Shown: positions 45,470 through 59,197, counted from the first letter of the stretch. The stretch is 64,000 nt of DNA from Apium graveolens (GCF_009905375.1 NC_133647.1:77738231-77802230); one strand, 5' to 3'. Notes: generated from the sequence alone by a model not told the origin. Numbers and translations: made by a program.

Positions 45470-47042
45470 AAATGAACCAAGTTTGATATCTTAATGCGAT
45501 GAAGTCGCAAAATATTCAGTATATATACATATATACTTTTCAAAATCTTGGAAGTCCTCTTCCATGCATAATATACACAGAGTTCCAGTTTATAACTGTA
45601 TAAAACTATCGTTGCAAGGTGATCTCATATATCTAACCTTGTCTCAACATTTTTCTGAAAATCCTTGACATGCATAAGATAATCATTTACTAGATATAAG
45701 TTTAAAAGATGAAGTTACAAGATACTCCAATATACTTATATCTTTTCCAAATACTACTTGAACTACCACCGTTCAAGTTATAATTAGTTCAAAAGTTCAT
45801 CACATAGATGAGACTACACGATAATACTTGAATAGATTCAATCTTTAAAATATCATCAAAATAAAATGAAGTTATGAGATACTTCATTTGATGCAAACAT
45901 CATTTTGAAAACTTGACCCTGCCAACACTCAACAATCGCCCAACCGTAGCCTTTCTATCGAAGTGCTCTGGGTAGTGTTGCAGAAATATCCAATTGGATG
46001 AGGAACTCATTACGGGAGTTTGCCGCGCCAGGAAGACCACTTACGATGATCAGTCGTAGTAGTACAACCCCACCATTTTCTACATGTAGAGGAGAACCTG
46101 TCGGATTTACTTGTCAACCTAACACTGGACTCCTAAGGAATGGACCGTCTTAGCGGAACTTCCAGGCCATTTTGGGCCAATATAATAAGGCTGGGCCGGT
46201 GCCACTCAACCACTTATGCCACTCCTAGTTCAGATGAAATCCATGACTCTGAAACGTAAAGCTCGTCCCCCCTTCCCCCAAGTAGAAACTTGTTGATACG
46301 GCTCCACCAAGAAGTCATATCTAGTTGGAAAGGAAAACTCACCGATATTTCCCAGGCGATGCCTGTTAATGGATTAACTTGTTCCAAGAATTTACTTCCC
46401 GAGTATTGGGTAAGTAATCAAAAATTCTTTTATCAAGACAGCAACCTTGTTGCGAATATAAAACACACCACAGAGCCGGATCCCTCAGGTTTTGAGCGAG
46501 TATTTAAATCTCCTTCGAAAGGAGGATCTTAAATATAAAAATGAGTTTTGGGATCCGCTCTAACTTTTAAAATCATTTTGAAGACTCGCAAAACATTTTT
46601 AAGAATGTTCGGAGTGATGCTGATTTGGTAAAATAAATCAGTCCCAATATATTAGAAAATATCTGAATATTATTATTTAAATAATATTCCCATAAAGAAT
46701 AAGCGTTATAAAAATAATTGAAGTAGAAGTTGTAAAACTTATACTTGAAATGAATCTTAAATAATCAAAGATGTACTTATACGAAAGTAATATCTTTATT
46801 TGAATAATCAAAAGTAAGTTTGATTATTGACACATTATTCTTTAATAAAATAAAGAATATTAATTAGTAAATAATCAGAGTCATAAGTCCTCGAATGAAT
46901 ATTCAAAATAATATTTATTAATAAAATAAACGGAGTCATATGTCCTTGAATGAATATTCAAAATAATATTCAATAATAAAATAAACGGGGTCATAAGCCC
47001 TCGAATGAATATTCAAAATAATATTCATTAATAAAATAAAGT
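45470..47042 (-). repeat. LTR of chromovirus B, middle segment
   Basis: Non-coding LTR sequence between the two later insertions. It shares blocks with LTR A (for example CGATGATCAGT and TTTTCTAC...GTAGA near 46047-46090). It ends in a 55-bp tandem repeat and the Sirevirus target site AAAGT. Confidence 0.75.
46871..47035. repeat. 55-bp tandem repeat, 3 copies
   Basis: Units at 46871-46925, 46926-46980 and 46981-47035 share ATAA-C-GAGTCATA--TCCTCG, then AATGAATATTCAAAATAATA, with a few substitutions each. They lie in the LTR of chromovirus B, just before the Sirevirus insertion. Confidence 0.9.
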
Positions 47043-48100
47043 TGTTATTCCTAGTGGACTAACAATGAGATTTACAGAAGGGGGGTTGCATGTAAATCTA
47101 AAAACTTTTTCAAGTTTTGAGCGGTTTCAAAGGTTATGTGTTTAAGATAAACAAGTGTATGAATTGCTTTAATCTAATACAGACAGATATATATTCAAAC
47201 ACTAATGTAAAGAACACAACAGACCTTAAAAACTTTTCTGGTGGATTGTTGTTCCACCAGAGATGGTATTTCAGAAAATCTGTGATTCAAGAAGTTGATC
47301 ACAGCTGCGTCCTAGTACAAACTAGATAATTTTTCTCTCAAGATTTTTCTAAACAGTTCTGGAAAAATTCATATCTAATTACTAGCTGCTACTTGGTTTA
47401 TATATCACCAAGTTTACAAGTGAAGACAAAGATAAAAAGTACAATAATAAAATAAGTTCTCCACTTGTTTCTACTCCGTTTTACTCTAGTGCATTGTTGA
47501 CTATTGCCTCTTTATGCTAGAGTAGAACGGCTGCTTTTTCTGATGTTCCTGAATTAGGCTACCACATCTCAGTTGTCTCTGTCAACCCATGTGCCTCTGT
47601 TTGTAGGTACAACTACCACTTGTCAACTGCTATTTAACAGAACATCCGTTGAAGCCTTCATCCGTTGATGGCTTTATCCGTTGATGTGTTAGCAGTTAAA
47701 GCTCTATCCGTTGATGCACTCATCCGTTGAAGGATGTTATCCGTTGAAGCTTTAGAGACATCCGTTGAAGCTTTGTTTCTCATCCGTTGAAGGTCTTTAA
47801 GTTATCCGTTGACACAATTTCATTTATACAAGATTACAAGGCATGAAATATTTATAATTGGCCTTCCTATCTACATATCCTCTAGTAGTCAACATGACTT
47901 ATAATTTCCCTCAACATTTAAGAATTATATCTCAAATTCAGAGACTGAAATGTGCTACAACACTAGACTTATTTCTAAATAAAGCTACACCATCAACGGA
48001 TAGCCAAAATGGTCTTATCCGTTGAGGCTACAAACACTAGATTTCTACTTAAGTGTTTTGTTAAACATATCATCAAACTAATGCACATATATTCCTAACA
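47043..48100 (-). repeat. 3' LTR of Sirevirus copy 1 (1058 bp)
   Basis: The + strand starts TGTTATTCCTAGTGGACTAA and ends ATATTCCTAACA. It contains 11 ATCCGTTGA-type motifs, nine of them clustered at 47643-47813, and a minus-strand TATATAAA near 47400. Confidence 0.95.
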
Positions 48101-48118
48101 ATCTCCCCCTATTTATGT
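48101..48118 (-). other. Polypurine tract of Sirevirus copy 1
   Basis: The minus strand reads ACATAAATAGGGGGAGAT directly before the 3' LTR. Confidence 0.88.
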
Positions 48119-48288
48119 CTATAAGAATTGTAGACATAAATTCAAGGTTAACTTGATGATAACAAAACACTTAACAAATATATGAACTGAAACTAAGTAG
48201 AAATTTAAAAGTGCTGCAAAAGTGTATGTACTAGAAGGTAATTGAAGATTTACAGTATTTCCAAGGGTGCTCCTCTAGCCTGAGCAAA

Positions 48289-51200
48289 TCATCTTTTTCT
48301 TCTTTGTTCCCTGGTTTTCTTTCCTAGCCCTTTGTCATTTTCCTCAATTTGGAGTTGGAGTTGTCTGAAGAATTCAGATTCATCTTCATCACTGATATCC
48401 AACTTAGATTGCATTTCTTTGAGAGTTTCATTGCTGGCAATCTTGAGTTGGTCTTCAAGTCTGAAAAATCTTCTGACTCCTTTATCATCTCTGAATTCCA
48501 TCAACCAATGAGGTGATTTGTGAATTGTAGTTCCCCTTTCTTGAATGAGTAAGGTTCTGGGCAAAGCATTGGGCTCCCTCCAAGTTTTCCTTATGTTGGC
48601 AATCTTGTTGAGAATTTCAGTCTTGGCAGTTCTGGTAAAGCCAGAATCCTTTTGTATGGCTGAAAAGACTCTGATCAAGGTAGAGTAGCCTTCATTCAGA
48701 ATCCTGTAGAGAGGCCATGTTCTTTCCCCAGCTCCTTTGTATCTGAACACCAATCTCTCTGGTAGCTGTCTGTAGGCAGCAATTCCCCTTACATCCTCCA
48801 GCTCATCCAGATAGAGTTCAATGTCTGAAATTTCTTTTATGTCACAGATGTGAACATAATCATCTTTAGAAATGGGTGGCTTAGGGTTAGGTTTATGTTT
48901 TTGAGTGAATTTCTTAGAGTTTAGGGGAGGTGTAGATTTGGATTTTCTTTTTTGTTTCTTTGGTAGTGGAAGAGTGGTTAAAAAGGTAGGCAAATTGATG
49001 GTGTCCCAATCAATAGGTTCCTCTTTTGGGATGATTGGTTCACCATGGATGTTTATAGTGGGATCAGCAACAAAGGGTTCAGGTATGGAAGGTAGAGATT
49101 TAGTTTCTTCAGTGTTGTCTTCACTCCTTCTATGTGCCTTGGCCTTTCTTCTGTTTCCCTTCTACCATTCCTCTTTTTCCTCCATACTTTTACCAAATAT
49201 ACTCCCAAAAACCTCATCTATGTTTGTAATCTTGTCTTCACCCCTGACTTCAATTTCTTTCTCATTTTCAACTAGACTTGACTTTAGCTTTTGTTCAAGC
49301 TTTGCTTGTGCTCTTTTGTCAGCCTTGAGTTTTTCAGCTTCTTTCTTTAACCTTTTGGTTTCTTCCCTCTTGGCTATTGAGAATTTGGGATGTCCTTGCA
49401 TCACACATATGATCTTTCCCTCTCTAAAGATAATAGCCATGTTTCTCCTTACTGCCTCATCCATGGTCTCCTTGTGTTTTATGATGCTAGCACCCAAAAC
49501 TTTGTCTTCATCAGGCTTTGGAAGAGGAAAGTCCACTTCTTCCATTTGAGCAAAGTCTAGAGGGTTCTTTGTGGAGTCCTTGCTGGATCTAGTGTTGGGC
49601 TTGAGAACCATAGGTTTTAGATTCTTGAAAGAAGTCTCTCCAACCTTATTTCTCCTTTCTGGCTTGTGCTCCATATTGATTGGTTCAACCTTTGTGCTAT
49701 GTTTCACAGATATTGATTTATCTTGTGTAGAGCCAAACAACTGTTGCATCCTTTCATCAATTCTCCTCCTTTGCTCTTTCACTTGAATTTCAGCTGCTGC
49801 TAGCTGGATTAAATCAATTCCATCAGGCTTTCCTTTGATTTGAATGATTGGAGAAGTAGTGATGGCAGGAACTAGCACTTTAGATATTTGGATTTTTGTA
49901 GATGGCTCTCCTTCCCCTTCCCTTTTACTCTCCCCCTTTTTGTTATTATCAAGGAGAGGGGTCAAGCCCTGTGCTTTTGCCAGCTGCATAAGTAGATTTG
50001 TTTGAGATTGTTGGTTGTGAAGAATGGTGGCCACAGAATCTTCAATAACTTAAACTCTGTCTTCCAATTTGGCCAGCCTCTTTTCAGTATGTGATTCCTT
50101 TTTCAATCTCAACAAAATGTCCTGCATTGTACCATAGGGCATGACTGAATCCAATTTTTCAGAATTGTAGGATTTCAAGTCAGCAATATCCTTTCTGAGT
50201 TCATCCACACTCAGATTCTGTCTTACTTGCTGCAACTTCATGAGATGCAGTGAGTCCAAGTGAGCTGTAAGGATAGCCTTTGTACCTGCATGAGAAGTTT
50301 TATGAATGGCCTGTTGGATAGTACTGATTTGTTTGACTAAGGAGACATTGAATTGCCCTATTGTATACTCCTTTGTTAAGGCCCATTCAGGTAGATTTGG
50401 AATAGAACTAGGGCCTTCATCTCCCCCTAAGTTCATGCTTCCATCAGAAGAAACAAAGTCATCATCATCAGAATTTACTCCAAATTCTTCAGATGACTCA
50501 CCAGCTTTTGAAGGCATCTTGTTAATAGCAGCTTTGTCCCTTTGAAGAGATGCTGTTGTATGTACTAGATGTAGTGTCTTTTCTGCCTCCACATTGCCCT
50601 GTGCAGCCAATAATTGATAGGCTGAAACAGGATGAGTAAAAGTGTCAGCATCCAAGGAAATGTTATCAATTACAGCTTTGTAATGTTGCTGAAATTGTCT
50701 TTCCTTTTCAGCATCATTCACAATCATTGACTCACTAGCAATGGCTGGATCCATCCTTATATCTGCTGTACCTGCTTTTCTCTCATTTTATCTATGTTCT
50801 TGCATCAGGGGCTCCCTCTGGCTCACACAACTCACTCCCTCACCTTCACCTACTAAGGTGGTACTCCTCTCACTTACTTTTGCCATGCTGGAAAAAATAG
50901 CATGCATATTTGAGCTCTCAATCTCTCCTTTTGCCTGGGAGCAACCCAGCCTCTCACTCGAATTGTCACTCCCTTCCCTCAGTCCTAGAAGTGATTGTAC
51001 AGTAATCAAGTCTTCTACACTTGGAATTGTTTCAGTTGTGTGTGTAGAGACTATCAACGGATGCGGAATAGCCGTTGAAGGTGAAACTGATGGTATCAAC
51101 GGATAACTGCTGTTAAGCTTATCCGTTGAAGAACAACCACTTGTCAACGGATGAGTGATATCCGTTGAAGAAGGAAAAGAAGTTGAAATTGAAAGTGATA

Positions 51201-52820
51201 TAACTGTTGAATCTGTGTAGATTGATATGAGTTTTGGTGACACAGATCCTTCAATTACATCTGAAAGAATTTGCGGGTGATCCAACAAATCATCTAAAAG
51301 ATGATGATCACCTGTATTTGAGTGGGGCTCCTCCCTGAGTTGTAAAGAGGGAGAATCAGGAATTGATGGGAATAACATATCCACATCTAGAGATGGTGAA
51401 GAAGTGTGTGGTGATTGATGTGTGTTAATTGTGAGAGAATGGGGCTGTGACTCCACATTTGTTGGAGCCACATCAAACTGAGTTTGAGAAGGTATAGATA
51501 CAGATGGATGTATCTGTGCAGTGTGTGCACCCTGTGTAGAAGATTGGGTTCTGGCACTTTTTCTTCTAATAAAGGCTTTTGTTGGTGAGTGTTTGGCTTT
51601 ATTGTCCCTCCCTCGTTTGTTCTGTGTTCCTGGTTGGGAACTATTTTCAATAGTTACATCCTTTTGGGAGGATGCAGCTAGGGATATGCTAGTAACCCTT
51701 TCAACCACCACAGCTTTTTGAGAAACTGTGGCTTGGCTAGCTTGGGAAGCACTTATCTCTCCTTCCTTATCCTGGGGGTTTCTTTGATGTTCACCCCTCC
51801 CCTCACCACTCACACTCTGTTCACTCCCCTCAGGGTTAATGGTAGATGTTATAACTGTTGTCTTTTGAGAAACAACAGAGGTAGTTTTCTTTGTCTTTGA
51901 TTTTGAAAGTTTAGTTTTGGTGACCTTGGTAGGAATCTGTTGGGGCATTGTCACAGATTCCATGGCCACACTAGAAGATAAAGAAATAAAGGGGTTGGAA
52001 GAAGTAGGAGTTGTAGAAGCAATTACCTCACTTACCTGAGGTGCGTTCATGATTGGTAAGTATACCAATGGCACACTGCTGTTGAGATCCATTCTCAATA
52101 AATCTGCAAGAACTCTTTTCTCTTGTGCCCAGCACTTGAGTTTATTATTCTCATTGGTTATGACCAAACCTTCAGCAACATGGTTAGCCAATAACATAAA
52201 GAATCTAGCATAATAGATGTTATTAGATCTATTAGCTTTGTTACCTAATCTAGTACCCAATTCTAGCATAACATAGTTGCTAAAATTAAAATACCTATCA
52301 GAAACAAGCATATGAGCATATTAACAAGAGATGAAGTTATGGCATCAAAATTGCTAATTTTCCCAGAGAAAACCTTGATAAAGGCATCCCCAAGAAAACT
52401 CCATTCTTTCCTAAGGCCTTTTCTTTTAATACTCCCTAAACTAGCAGAGTTAAGAGAATAACCTATAAAATCTAACATGCTGGATACATCATTATCAGTG
52501 TGTGGTGTCATGGCATTGTTCTCAGGTAATTTAAAACATGCTAGTAAATCATCACAGTTAACACAGTGATTTTTACCTTTGAGAGTGAAGGAGATAGTCA
52601 TATCTATTGGGTTGAACTCAGCAGTTGTCCAAATCTCCTCAACTACTTCACAGTAAATCGTTGGGGCTTCCAGCATTGCATAGCTAAGTTTACAGTTTTT
52701 GATGAAGTCCATCATTTTGTGATAATCGGAATGGGCTTCATTCTTTTCTACCAAAGCTATGAAATTGTTCTTCTCATAGATGAATCCGGATTGAGACATA
52801 ATCTTTACTACTGGTGCCAT
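48289..52820 (-). pseudogene. Third ORF of Sirevirus copy 1, about 1510 codons, unknown function
   Basis: ATG 52818-52820 begins MAPVVKIMSQSGFIYEKNNF. A one-base deletion near 52322 shifts frame; then in-frame stops at 50788-50790, 50050-50052 and 49162-49164 interrupt an otherwise continuous frame to TGA before 48289. The N-terminal part (to about residue 300) resembles the third ORF of copy 2. The middle is Ser/Thr/Pro-rich and includes motif-derived HPLI, YPLI and SSTD. The 49162-50754 part has coiled-coil-like Lys/Glu helices (ETKRLKKEAEKLKADKRAQA). The C-terminal 234 codons form a compact conserved-looking block (LPERLVFRYKGAGERTWPLY). No signal peptide, transmembrane segment or enzyme motif is evident, so env-like would be a label of position only. 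Confidence 0.72.
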
Positions 52821-53378
52821 TGTTGTGAGTAGAATTTGCAGAGAATAACTTGAAGGTTTTGCAGAGAGAAAATGGTAAAAGCTTTGAAATTTCAAGAAAG
52901 CGTAAAGTAAAAATGAAAAATCAGAAGGGCTTATATACTTTCTCAAATTAAAAAGCATAAATAGAAGATTAAACAATAAATATATGTAAGTGAATTTCAG
53001 CCGTTTAAGAATAAACTGTAAGTATTCTAAAAACTACCTTTAAAACAAATACATACAGCTGTATGTATGAGTATCAACGGTTAAGACAATAGAATCAACG
53101 GTTGTGAAACACCTCAATCGACTGATGTGATATTTCAACGGATAAAGTAATCTGTCATCCGTTGAAGAGCACTTCAGTTTTATCCGTTGACGGAAAAAAA
53201 AAAATTCCAGAAATGTATATGTCTTTCAACGGATAATGAACATCCGTTGACAGAACAATTTTGACTTTCAACGGATAGGGAATATCCGTTGATGGAATAA
53301 TCTGTGTTAAAAATCAAATTTGTTCTAGCAGCTATTACATTTCAGGCTTCAATTCAAATTGCAATAAGGACATGAATT
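52821..53378 (-). other. Spacer between pol and third ORF of Sirevirus copy 1
   Basis: No gene. It holds seven exact ATCCGTTGA/TCAACGGAT motifs and two TCAACGGTT variants between about 53075 and 53295, in both orientations. Confidence 0.75.
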
Positions 53379-56300
53379 TTAAGAGTAATTAAGCATACCT
53401 AGCTCACTTACCAATCTTGTGAATGTTGATTCATCAAGTGGCTTGGTAAATATGTCTGCAATTTGTTGTTCACTTGGAACAAAATGAAGTTCCACTGTAC
53501 CTTTCATCACATGTTCCCTAATGAAGTGGTACTTGATATCAATGTGCTTGGTTCTTGAGTGCTGCACTGGATTTTCAGTAATGGCAATGGCACTTGTGTT
53601 GTCACAAAATATTGGAATTTTGTCAACAGTCATACCATAGTCAAATAACTGGTTCCTCATCCATAGTATTTGTGCACAGCAACTACCAGCTGCAATGTAC
53701 TCAGCTTCAGCTGTTGATGTGGAAACAAAACTCTGCTTCTTGCTGAACCATGATACAAGCTTGTTCCCTAGAAATTGACAGGTGCCTGTTGTGCTTTTCC
53801 TGTCTATTTTGCAACCTGCATAATCTGCATCTGAGTAGCCAATTAGATCAAAACCAGACTCTCTAGGGTACCAAATTCCTAGATTTGGAGTCCCCTTGAG
53901 ATATCTGAGAATTCTTTTAATGGCCACTAAGTGAGATTCTTTAGGGTCAGCTTGAAATCTAGCACAGAGACATGTAGAAAACATTATATCAGGTCTACTA
54001 GCAGTTAAATATAAAAGTGAGCCAACCATGCCTCTATAACTTGTAATATCCACAGACTTTTCAGCCTTGTTTAATTCAAGCTTAGTGGCAGTGGCCATGG
54101 GAGTTTTTGCAGGTGAACAATCCATTAAGTCAAACTTCTTTAAAGGATCATAAATATATTTAGTTTGACTAATGAAAATTCCACCACTAACTTGTTTAAC
54201 TTGTAACCCAAGAAAGTAAGTTAGCTCTCCCATCATGCTCATTTCATATTTACTTTGCATTAATTTAGCAAACTTTTTACAAAGCTTATCATCTGTAGAT
54301 CCAAATATAATATCATCTACATAAATTTGTACAAGTATCTTAGAGCCATTAACATTTCTAAAGAAGAGAGTTTTGTCAACAATACCTCTTGTGAAATGAT
54401 TATCTAGAAGGAACTTTGACAAAGTCTCATACCAGGCTCTAGGTGCTTGCTTTAGTCCATAGAGTGCTTTCAACAGATAATACACATGGTCTGGAAAATT
54501 TTGATCTTCAAAACCTGGAGGTTGGCTTACATAAACTTCTTCCTCCAATTCCCCATTTAGAAATGCACTCTTGACATCCATCTGATAGACTTTGAAATTG
54601 GTATTAGCTGCATAGGCTAGAAAAATTCTGATGGCTTCAAGTCTTGCAACTGGAGCAAATGTTTCATCAAAATCTATTCCCTCTTGTTGAGAATAGCCTT
54701 TAGCAACCAATCTGGCTTTATTCCTTATGACAATGCCATTTTCATCCATCTTGTTTCTGAATACCCATTTTGTGTCAATGGAACTCTTGTTCTTTGACTT
54801 GGGTACCAGCTTCCAAACTTTGTTTCTCTCAAATTGGTTCAGCTCTTCCTGTATAGCTAATATCCAATCTGGATCCATTAAGGCTTCTTCCACTTTCTTA
54901 GGTTCCTCCTGAGATAGAAAATTACTATACAGACATTCATTTTGAGTAGCTTTTCTTTTTTGCACTTTAGATGATGCATCACCAATGATCAGTTCAAAGG
55001 GATGATTCTTGGTCCATTTCCTTTGAGGTGGAAGATGTGCTCTAGATGAGGTGGCCTCAGTATTGTCGTGATGTGAGACAGAGTTTTGATCAGTTGAAAC
55101 TCCCCCTGAGTTGTTGGTCCTTTGCAGGGAACTTGGAGTTCTATCAACTGATGATGTAAATCGATTATCCGTTGATGAACTATGATCAATGGATGCTTCA
55201 TTATGTACTTCAACGGATGATGCACTATGTCTTTCAACGGATACTGCATTGCCTCTATCAACGGATGCAGAATTCTGACTTTCAACGGATGCAGTATTTT
55301 GTGCATTATCCAAGGGCATATCTTGAATCCCTTTTGAAGTGTCATTTCCATCAATCTCCTCTTCACTATCATCACAATATATCTCAATGTTGTCAAATTT
55401 GAGTCTTTCATGGTGTCCCTCATCTGTTAGTCCATCAATCTTTTTATCATCAAACACAACATGCACAGATTCCATAACAATGTTGGTTCTTAGATTGTAG
55501 ACCCTATAAGATTTTCCAGCTGAGTAACCAACAAATATCCCTTCATCAGCCTTTGCATCAAACTTCCCTTTATGGTCAGATTGATTTCTCAGTATAAAGC
55601 ATTTACATCCAAAGACATGAAGAAAGTTTAGAGTTGGTTTTCTTCTCTTGAACAACTGATAAGGAGTCATGCCTTTAGCTTGATTGATCAAAGAAATATT
55701 CTGAGTGTAGCAGGCACAATTAACAGCTTCAGCCCATAAATATGTTGGTAACTTTGATTCTTCAAACATTGTTCTGGCAGCCTCAATTAAAGATCTGTTC
55801 TTTCTTTCAACTACCCCATTTTGCTGAGGTGTTCTTGGAGCTGAGAACTCATGCATGATTCCATTTTCTTCACAGAACAGCCTCATTGTCAAATTCTTGA
55901 ACTCAGTTCCATTGTCACTCCTGATATTCCTAACCTTCAAGTCAGGATGATTATTGACTTGCCTGATGTGATTGATAATGATTTCACTTGCTTCATCCTT
56001 TGATCCAAGAAAATAGACCCATGAAAACTTTGAGAAATCATCTACAATCACCAAGCAATATCTTTTTCTTGCAATTGATAATACATTGACTGGTCCAAAC
56101 AAATCCATATGTAGCAGCTGTAATGGTTCATCAATTGTTGTTTCAAGCTTCTTTTTGTATGATGCTTTCCTTTGTTTGCCTTTCTGACAAGCATCACACA
56201 AACCATCCCTTGAGAATTCAACAAGAGGAATTCCTCTAACTAAGTCCTTTTTGACTAGATCATTCATTGTCTTGAAATTCAAATGGGATAGCTTCTTGTG

Positions 56301-56723
56301 CCATAGCCAACTTTCAGCTGAACTTGCTTTGCTGAAGAGACAAGTAATAGATTCTGCATCTGTAGAGTTGAAGTCAGCTAAGTACACATTTCCTTTTCTA
56401 ACTCCAGTTAGAACCACTTTGTTGTCTTTCTTACTGGTGACAACACAGGCTTCTGAATTGAAGGAAATTGTATTCCCTCTATCACATAGTTGACTGATGC
56501 TCAGTAAGTTGTGCTTGAGACCATCAACTAGTGCAACTTCATCAATTATGACATTCCTTGTTGAAATCAAGCCATATCCCATAGTAAACCCTTTGCTGTC
56601 ATCTCCAAAGGTTATGCTAGGGCCAACTCTCTCCTTAAACTCTGTGAGCAGGGAGAAATCTCCTGTCATGTGTCTTGAACAGCCACTGTCCAAGTACCAT
56701 AGATTTCTTCTTTTTCCCTGCAC
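53379..56723 (-). CDS. Pol polyprotein of Sirevirus copy 1 (protease, integrase, RT, RNase H)
   Basis: An uninterrupted 1114-codon frame. Protease: [11 protein letters not shown] at residues about 11-21. GAG-pre-integrase: [16 protein letters not shown] near 140. Integrase core: [22 protein letters not shown] and [12 protein letters not shown] supply the D, D, E triad near 210-310. A variable Ser/Asp-rich linker (about 440-560) has SVE/SVD repeats encoded by the ATCCGTTGA motif. [49 protein letters not shown] and catalytic [10 protein letters not shown]. RNase [33 protein letters not shown] and [13 protein letters not shown]. All catalytic residues are present, so this pol could be active. 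The first Met is six residues before the WYLDSGC block; a real start may be upstream through gag read-through or splicing. Confidence 0.93.
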   Translation of the reverse strand: MQGKRRNLWYLDSGCSRHMTGDFSLLTEFKERVGPSITFGDDSKGFTMGYGLISTRNVIIDEVALVDGLKHNLLSISQLCDRGNTISFNSEACVVTSKKDNKVVLTGVRKGNVYLADFNSTDAESITCLFSKASSAESWLWHKKLSHLNFKTMNDLVKKDLVRGIPLVEFSRDGLCDACQKGKQRKASYKKKLETTIDEPLQLLHMDLFGPVNVLSIARKRYCLVIVDDFSKFSWVYFLGSKDEASEIIINHIRQVNNHPDLKVRNIRSDNGTEFKNLTMRLFCEENGIMHEFSAPRTPQQNGVVERKNRSLIEAARTMFEESKLPTYLWAEAVNCACYTQNISLINQAKGMTPYQLFKRRKPTLNFLHVFGCKCFILRNQSDHKGKFDAKADEGIFVGYSAGKSYRVYNLRTNIVMESVHVVFDDKKIDGLTDEGHHERLKFDNIEIYCDDSEEEIDGNDTSKGIQDMPLDNAQNTASVESQNSASVDRGNAVSVERHSASSVEVHNEASIDHSSSTDNRFTSSVDRTPSSLQRTNNSGGVSTDQNSVSHHDNTEATSSRAHLPPQRKWTKNHPFELIIGDASSKVQKRKATQNECLYSNFLSQEEPKKVEEALMDPDWILAIQEELNQFERNKVWKLVPKSKNKSSIDTKWVFRNKMDENGIVIRNKARLVAKGYSQQEGIDFDETFAPVARLEAIRIFLAYAANTNFKVYQMDVKSAFLNGELEEEVYVSQPPGFEDQNFPDHVYYLLKALYGLKQAPRAWYETLSKFLLDNHFTRGIVDKTLFFRNVNGSKILVQIYVDDIIFGSTDDKLCKKFAKLMQSKYEMSMMGELTYFLGLQVKQVSGGIFISQTKYIYDPLKKFDLMDCSPAKTPMATATKLELNKAEKSVDITSYRGMVGSLLYLTASRPDIMFSTCLCARFQADPKESHLVAIKRILRYLKGTPNLGIWYPRESGFDLIGYSDADYAGCKIDRKSTTGTCQFLGNKLVSWFSKKQSFVSTSTAEAEYIAAGSCCAQILWMRNQLFDYGMTVDKIPIFCDNTSAIAITENPVQHSRTKHIDIKYHFIREHVMKGTVELHFVPSEQQIADIFTKPLDESTFTRLVSELGMLNYS

Positions 56724-59150
56724 ACCATAAAATCAATCAAGTTGATTTTGGTACCCAAGTTTCCTTGGGTCCATTCTTGTTAGCCTTTCTCCTAGACTTC
56801 ATTCATCCTGCATCTTTAGACTTAGGTAACTTTGAGTCAACCTTGATCTTAGATGTAGTTAGTTGAGGTGTAGGGTTAGTCACAGAATCATTTAGCACAT
56901 TTGGAATTTGATAAGGCATGGATTGTGCAAGCATGTTATTCCATATTGGCATATTGTATGGCATTTGAGGCATACTAAATGCAGCAAGATAAGGATTGTT
57001 AAAATATGGCATGTTTGCAAAATGTGCATAAGGATTCTGATGAGACATAACAGGCATAGCATGCAGAGGTGATGCAGACATATTAGGCATGGAAGAGGGC
57101 ACAGGTATGGGAGTTTTCTTAATAGATTTGCAATTAGCAGATAGATGATTAACACTACTACAATGCACATAGCTTTTTCTAGGAGCATACTTATCAGGTG
57201 TGTAATTGTTATGTTTGTTAACCCCTACCTTCCCATGTCTATTAGATTTCCTTTTAGTTTCCTTTTTATCCTCAACCACTTTGAGCCTATTCTTTAACTG
57301 TTCTAAGGTCATGTGTCCTATATTCACCTTACTGAAATCTTTGGATGTGCTTGCTTCTTCTTTGACAAAGTTCTTGGAAGTTGAACCAAACTTTTTGTTG
57401 AGTTTCTTTAGATTTTCACTTTTAGAAACATCTGCCTATTTTAATTGAGGAACCTTCAACGGATGCTCCTTTTCTTCCTTCAACGGATAACTTTCATCAT
57501 CCGTTGATTCCACATCCGTTGACAGCCCATCAATTAATTCCAGTTTCTTTTTGTTTTTATTCCAGGCAGTCTCACAGAATGATTCAATTCCTTGGACCTT
57601 GGCAATTTGAGCACTAACATCCCTAGATGTCTTCCAGGCTTTAATCACCTCTTGCTCTCTCTCTAATTGATTAGAAAGTATTTCTACTTTCTTAATAGAT
57701 TCAGCTAGTTCATTTTCAACAGATATACAATGTAGCTTAGTTTCTCTAGGTCAATCAACTTATCTTCTAACACAGCATTTCTATCACTTAAAAACAAATT
57801 GTTCTCTTTAATCCTACTATTTTCTTTAGCAAGAGATTTAAGAGACACACGCAAATGATACAGTTCAGTAGACATGTCATTAAAAGCATCATTGCACTCT
57901 TCTTTAGTAAGCTGTGTTAAATCAGTAGTGATTACCTGGTTGCTTGATGAACTAACTTCATTTTCCTCAGAATCAGCCATGAGAGCCAAGTTGACATATT
58001 CCACATCTTTATCCTCTTCTTCTCCATCAGCTGCCCAGTCTTTTTCTTGAGTAATGAAAGCCCTCTCCTTTTGCTTGAGCAGATCAAAATATTTGTTTTT
58101 GTAATCTACTTGGTCAAATTTCTTCTTTTCAGAAGTTGGCTTTCTGCACTCACTTGCAAAGTGTCCACTTATACCACAATTGAAACAATTGAACTTGGAT
58201 TTGTCCACCATGTTCTTAAGAGGTTTAGTGGCTCTAGTGTTTTTCCTAAATTTCATCTTTGCAAATCTTCTGGACAGAAATGCAAGATGCTCATCAATAC
58301 CATCAGAGTCATCTTGGATGGAGTTGTCTTCATTCTCAGCAACTTGCTCCTTACCCTTGCTTGATTCTGATTTGCTTGTGCCATCTTTGGAGTTTAATGT
58401 AGATCTCACAGTTTCTTGTCTGCATTCTTTCTCATTTTCAGCTACCAAGGCAACTGAACCTCCTTTCTTTCTTCCCTTCTCCAATACCTCATCCTGTTCC
58501 AGCTCTAGTTCATAAGTCTTTAAGATTCCATATAATCTTTCAAGAGTGAAGTCCTTATAATCTTGAGAGTTTCTCAAGGAGACAGTCATGGGTTTCCATT
58601 CCTTTGGCAAGGATCTTAAAAATTTAAGATTTAAATCCTTCACCTGGTACACTCTACCATACAGCTTCAGTCCATTCAACAGCTTTTGGAATCTATTGAA
58701 TGTGTCATTTAAAGATTCATTTTCTTCAAAATGAAAATACTCATACTGTTGAATGAGAAGCTGCATTTTGTTTTCTTTTACTTGTTCTGTACCTTCACAC
58801 AGTAGCTGAACTGTGTCCCAAACCTCTTTGGCAGTTGTGCAATTTATCACATTATCAAACATATCCTTGTCAAGACCATTAAACAAAATGTTCATAGCCT
58901 TCTTATCTTTGTGGACTTCTTCTGTGTCTTCCATTGTCCATTCTGCTCTAGGTTTTGGAATGGATTGACCAACAGCAATTGTGGCTGTAGCAACTGTGGC
59001 TACTTTGTGGGGAATGTGAGGACCATTCTCAATGCAGTTTACATAACCTTCATCTTGGGAGAGTAGATGAAGGTGCATTTTCACCTTCCAATGGTGATAA
59101 CTGTCTTTGTCAAGAACTGGGATTTTTACTCCAATATCCTTCTTACTCAT
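56724..59150 (-). pseudogene. Gag of Sirevirus copy 1, interrupted
   Basis: ATG 59148-59150 begins MSKKDIGVKIPVLDKDSYHH, the Sirevirus Gag start. The first 481 codons (to 57705) include the capsid region (VWDTVQLLCEGTEQVKENKM) and a zinc knuckle CFNCGISGHFASEC near residue 330. A one-base loss near 57752 shifts frame, TAG 57436-57438 (probably from CAG) interrupts it, and the last part (to about 56803, with a knuckle-like HCSSVNHLSANC) ends shortly before pol in another frame. A Lys/Glu coiled-coil-like stretch lies around 57640-57860. Four ATCCGTTGA-type motifs (57459-57520) encode STD, YPLK and HPLK. Damage is slight. Confidence 0.88.
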
Positions 59151-59197
59151 CTTTGTTAGTTTCCAAGATCTTTAAACTCTTTGTATGTCAAGAGCTA

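Noticed and set aside
46290..46532. 80-codon frame in LTR B
   Set aside because: Non-coding LTR sequence with no recognisable match.
47117..47329. Repeated 70-codon frame in both Sirevirus LTRs (also 59286-59498)
   Set aside because: It is duplicated only because LTRs are duplicated, it is antisense to element transcription, and it shows no domain.
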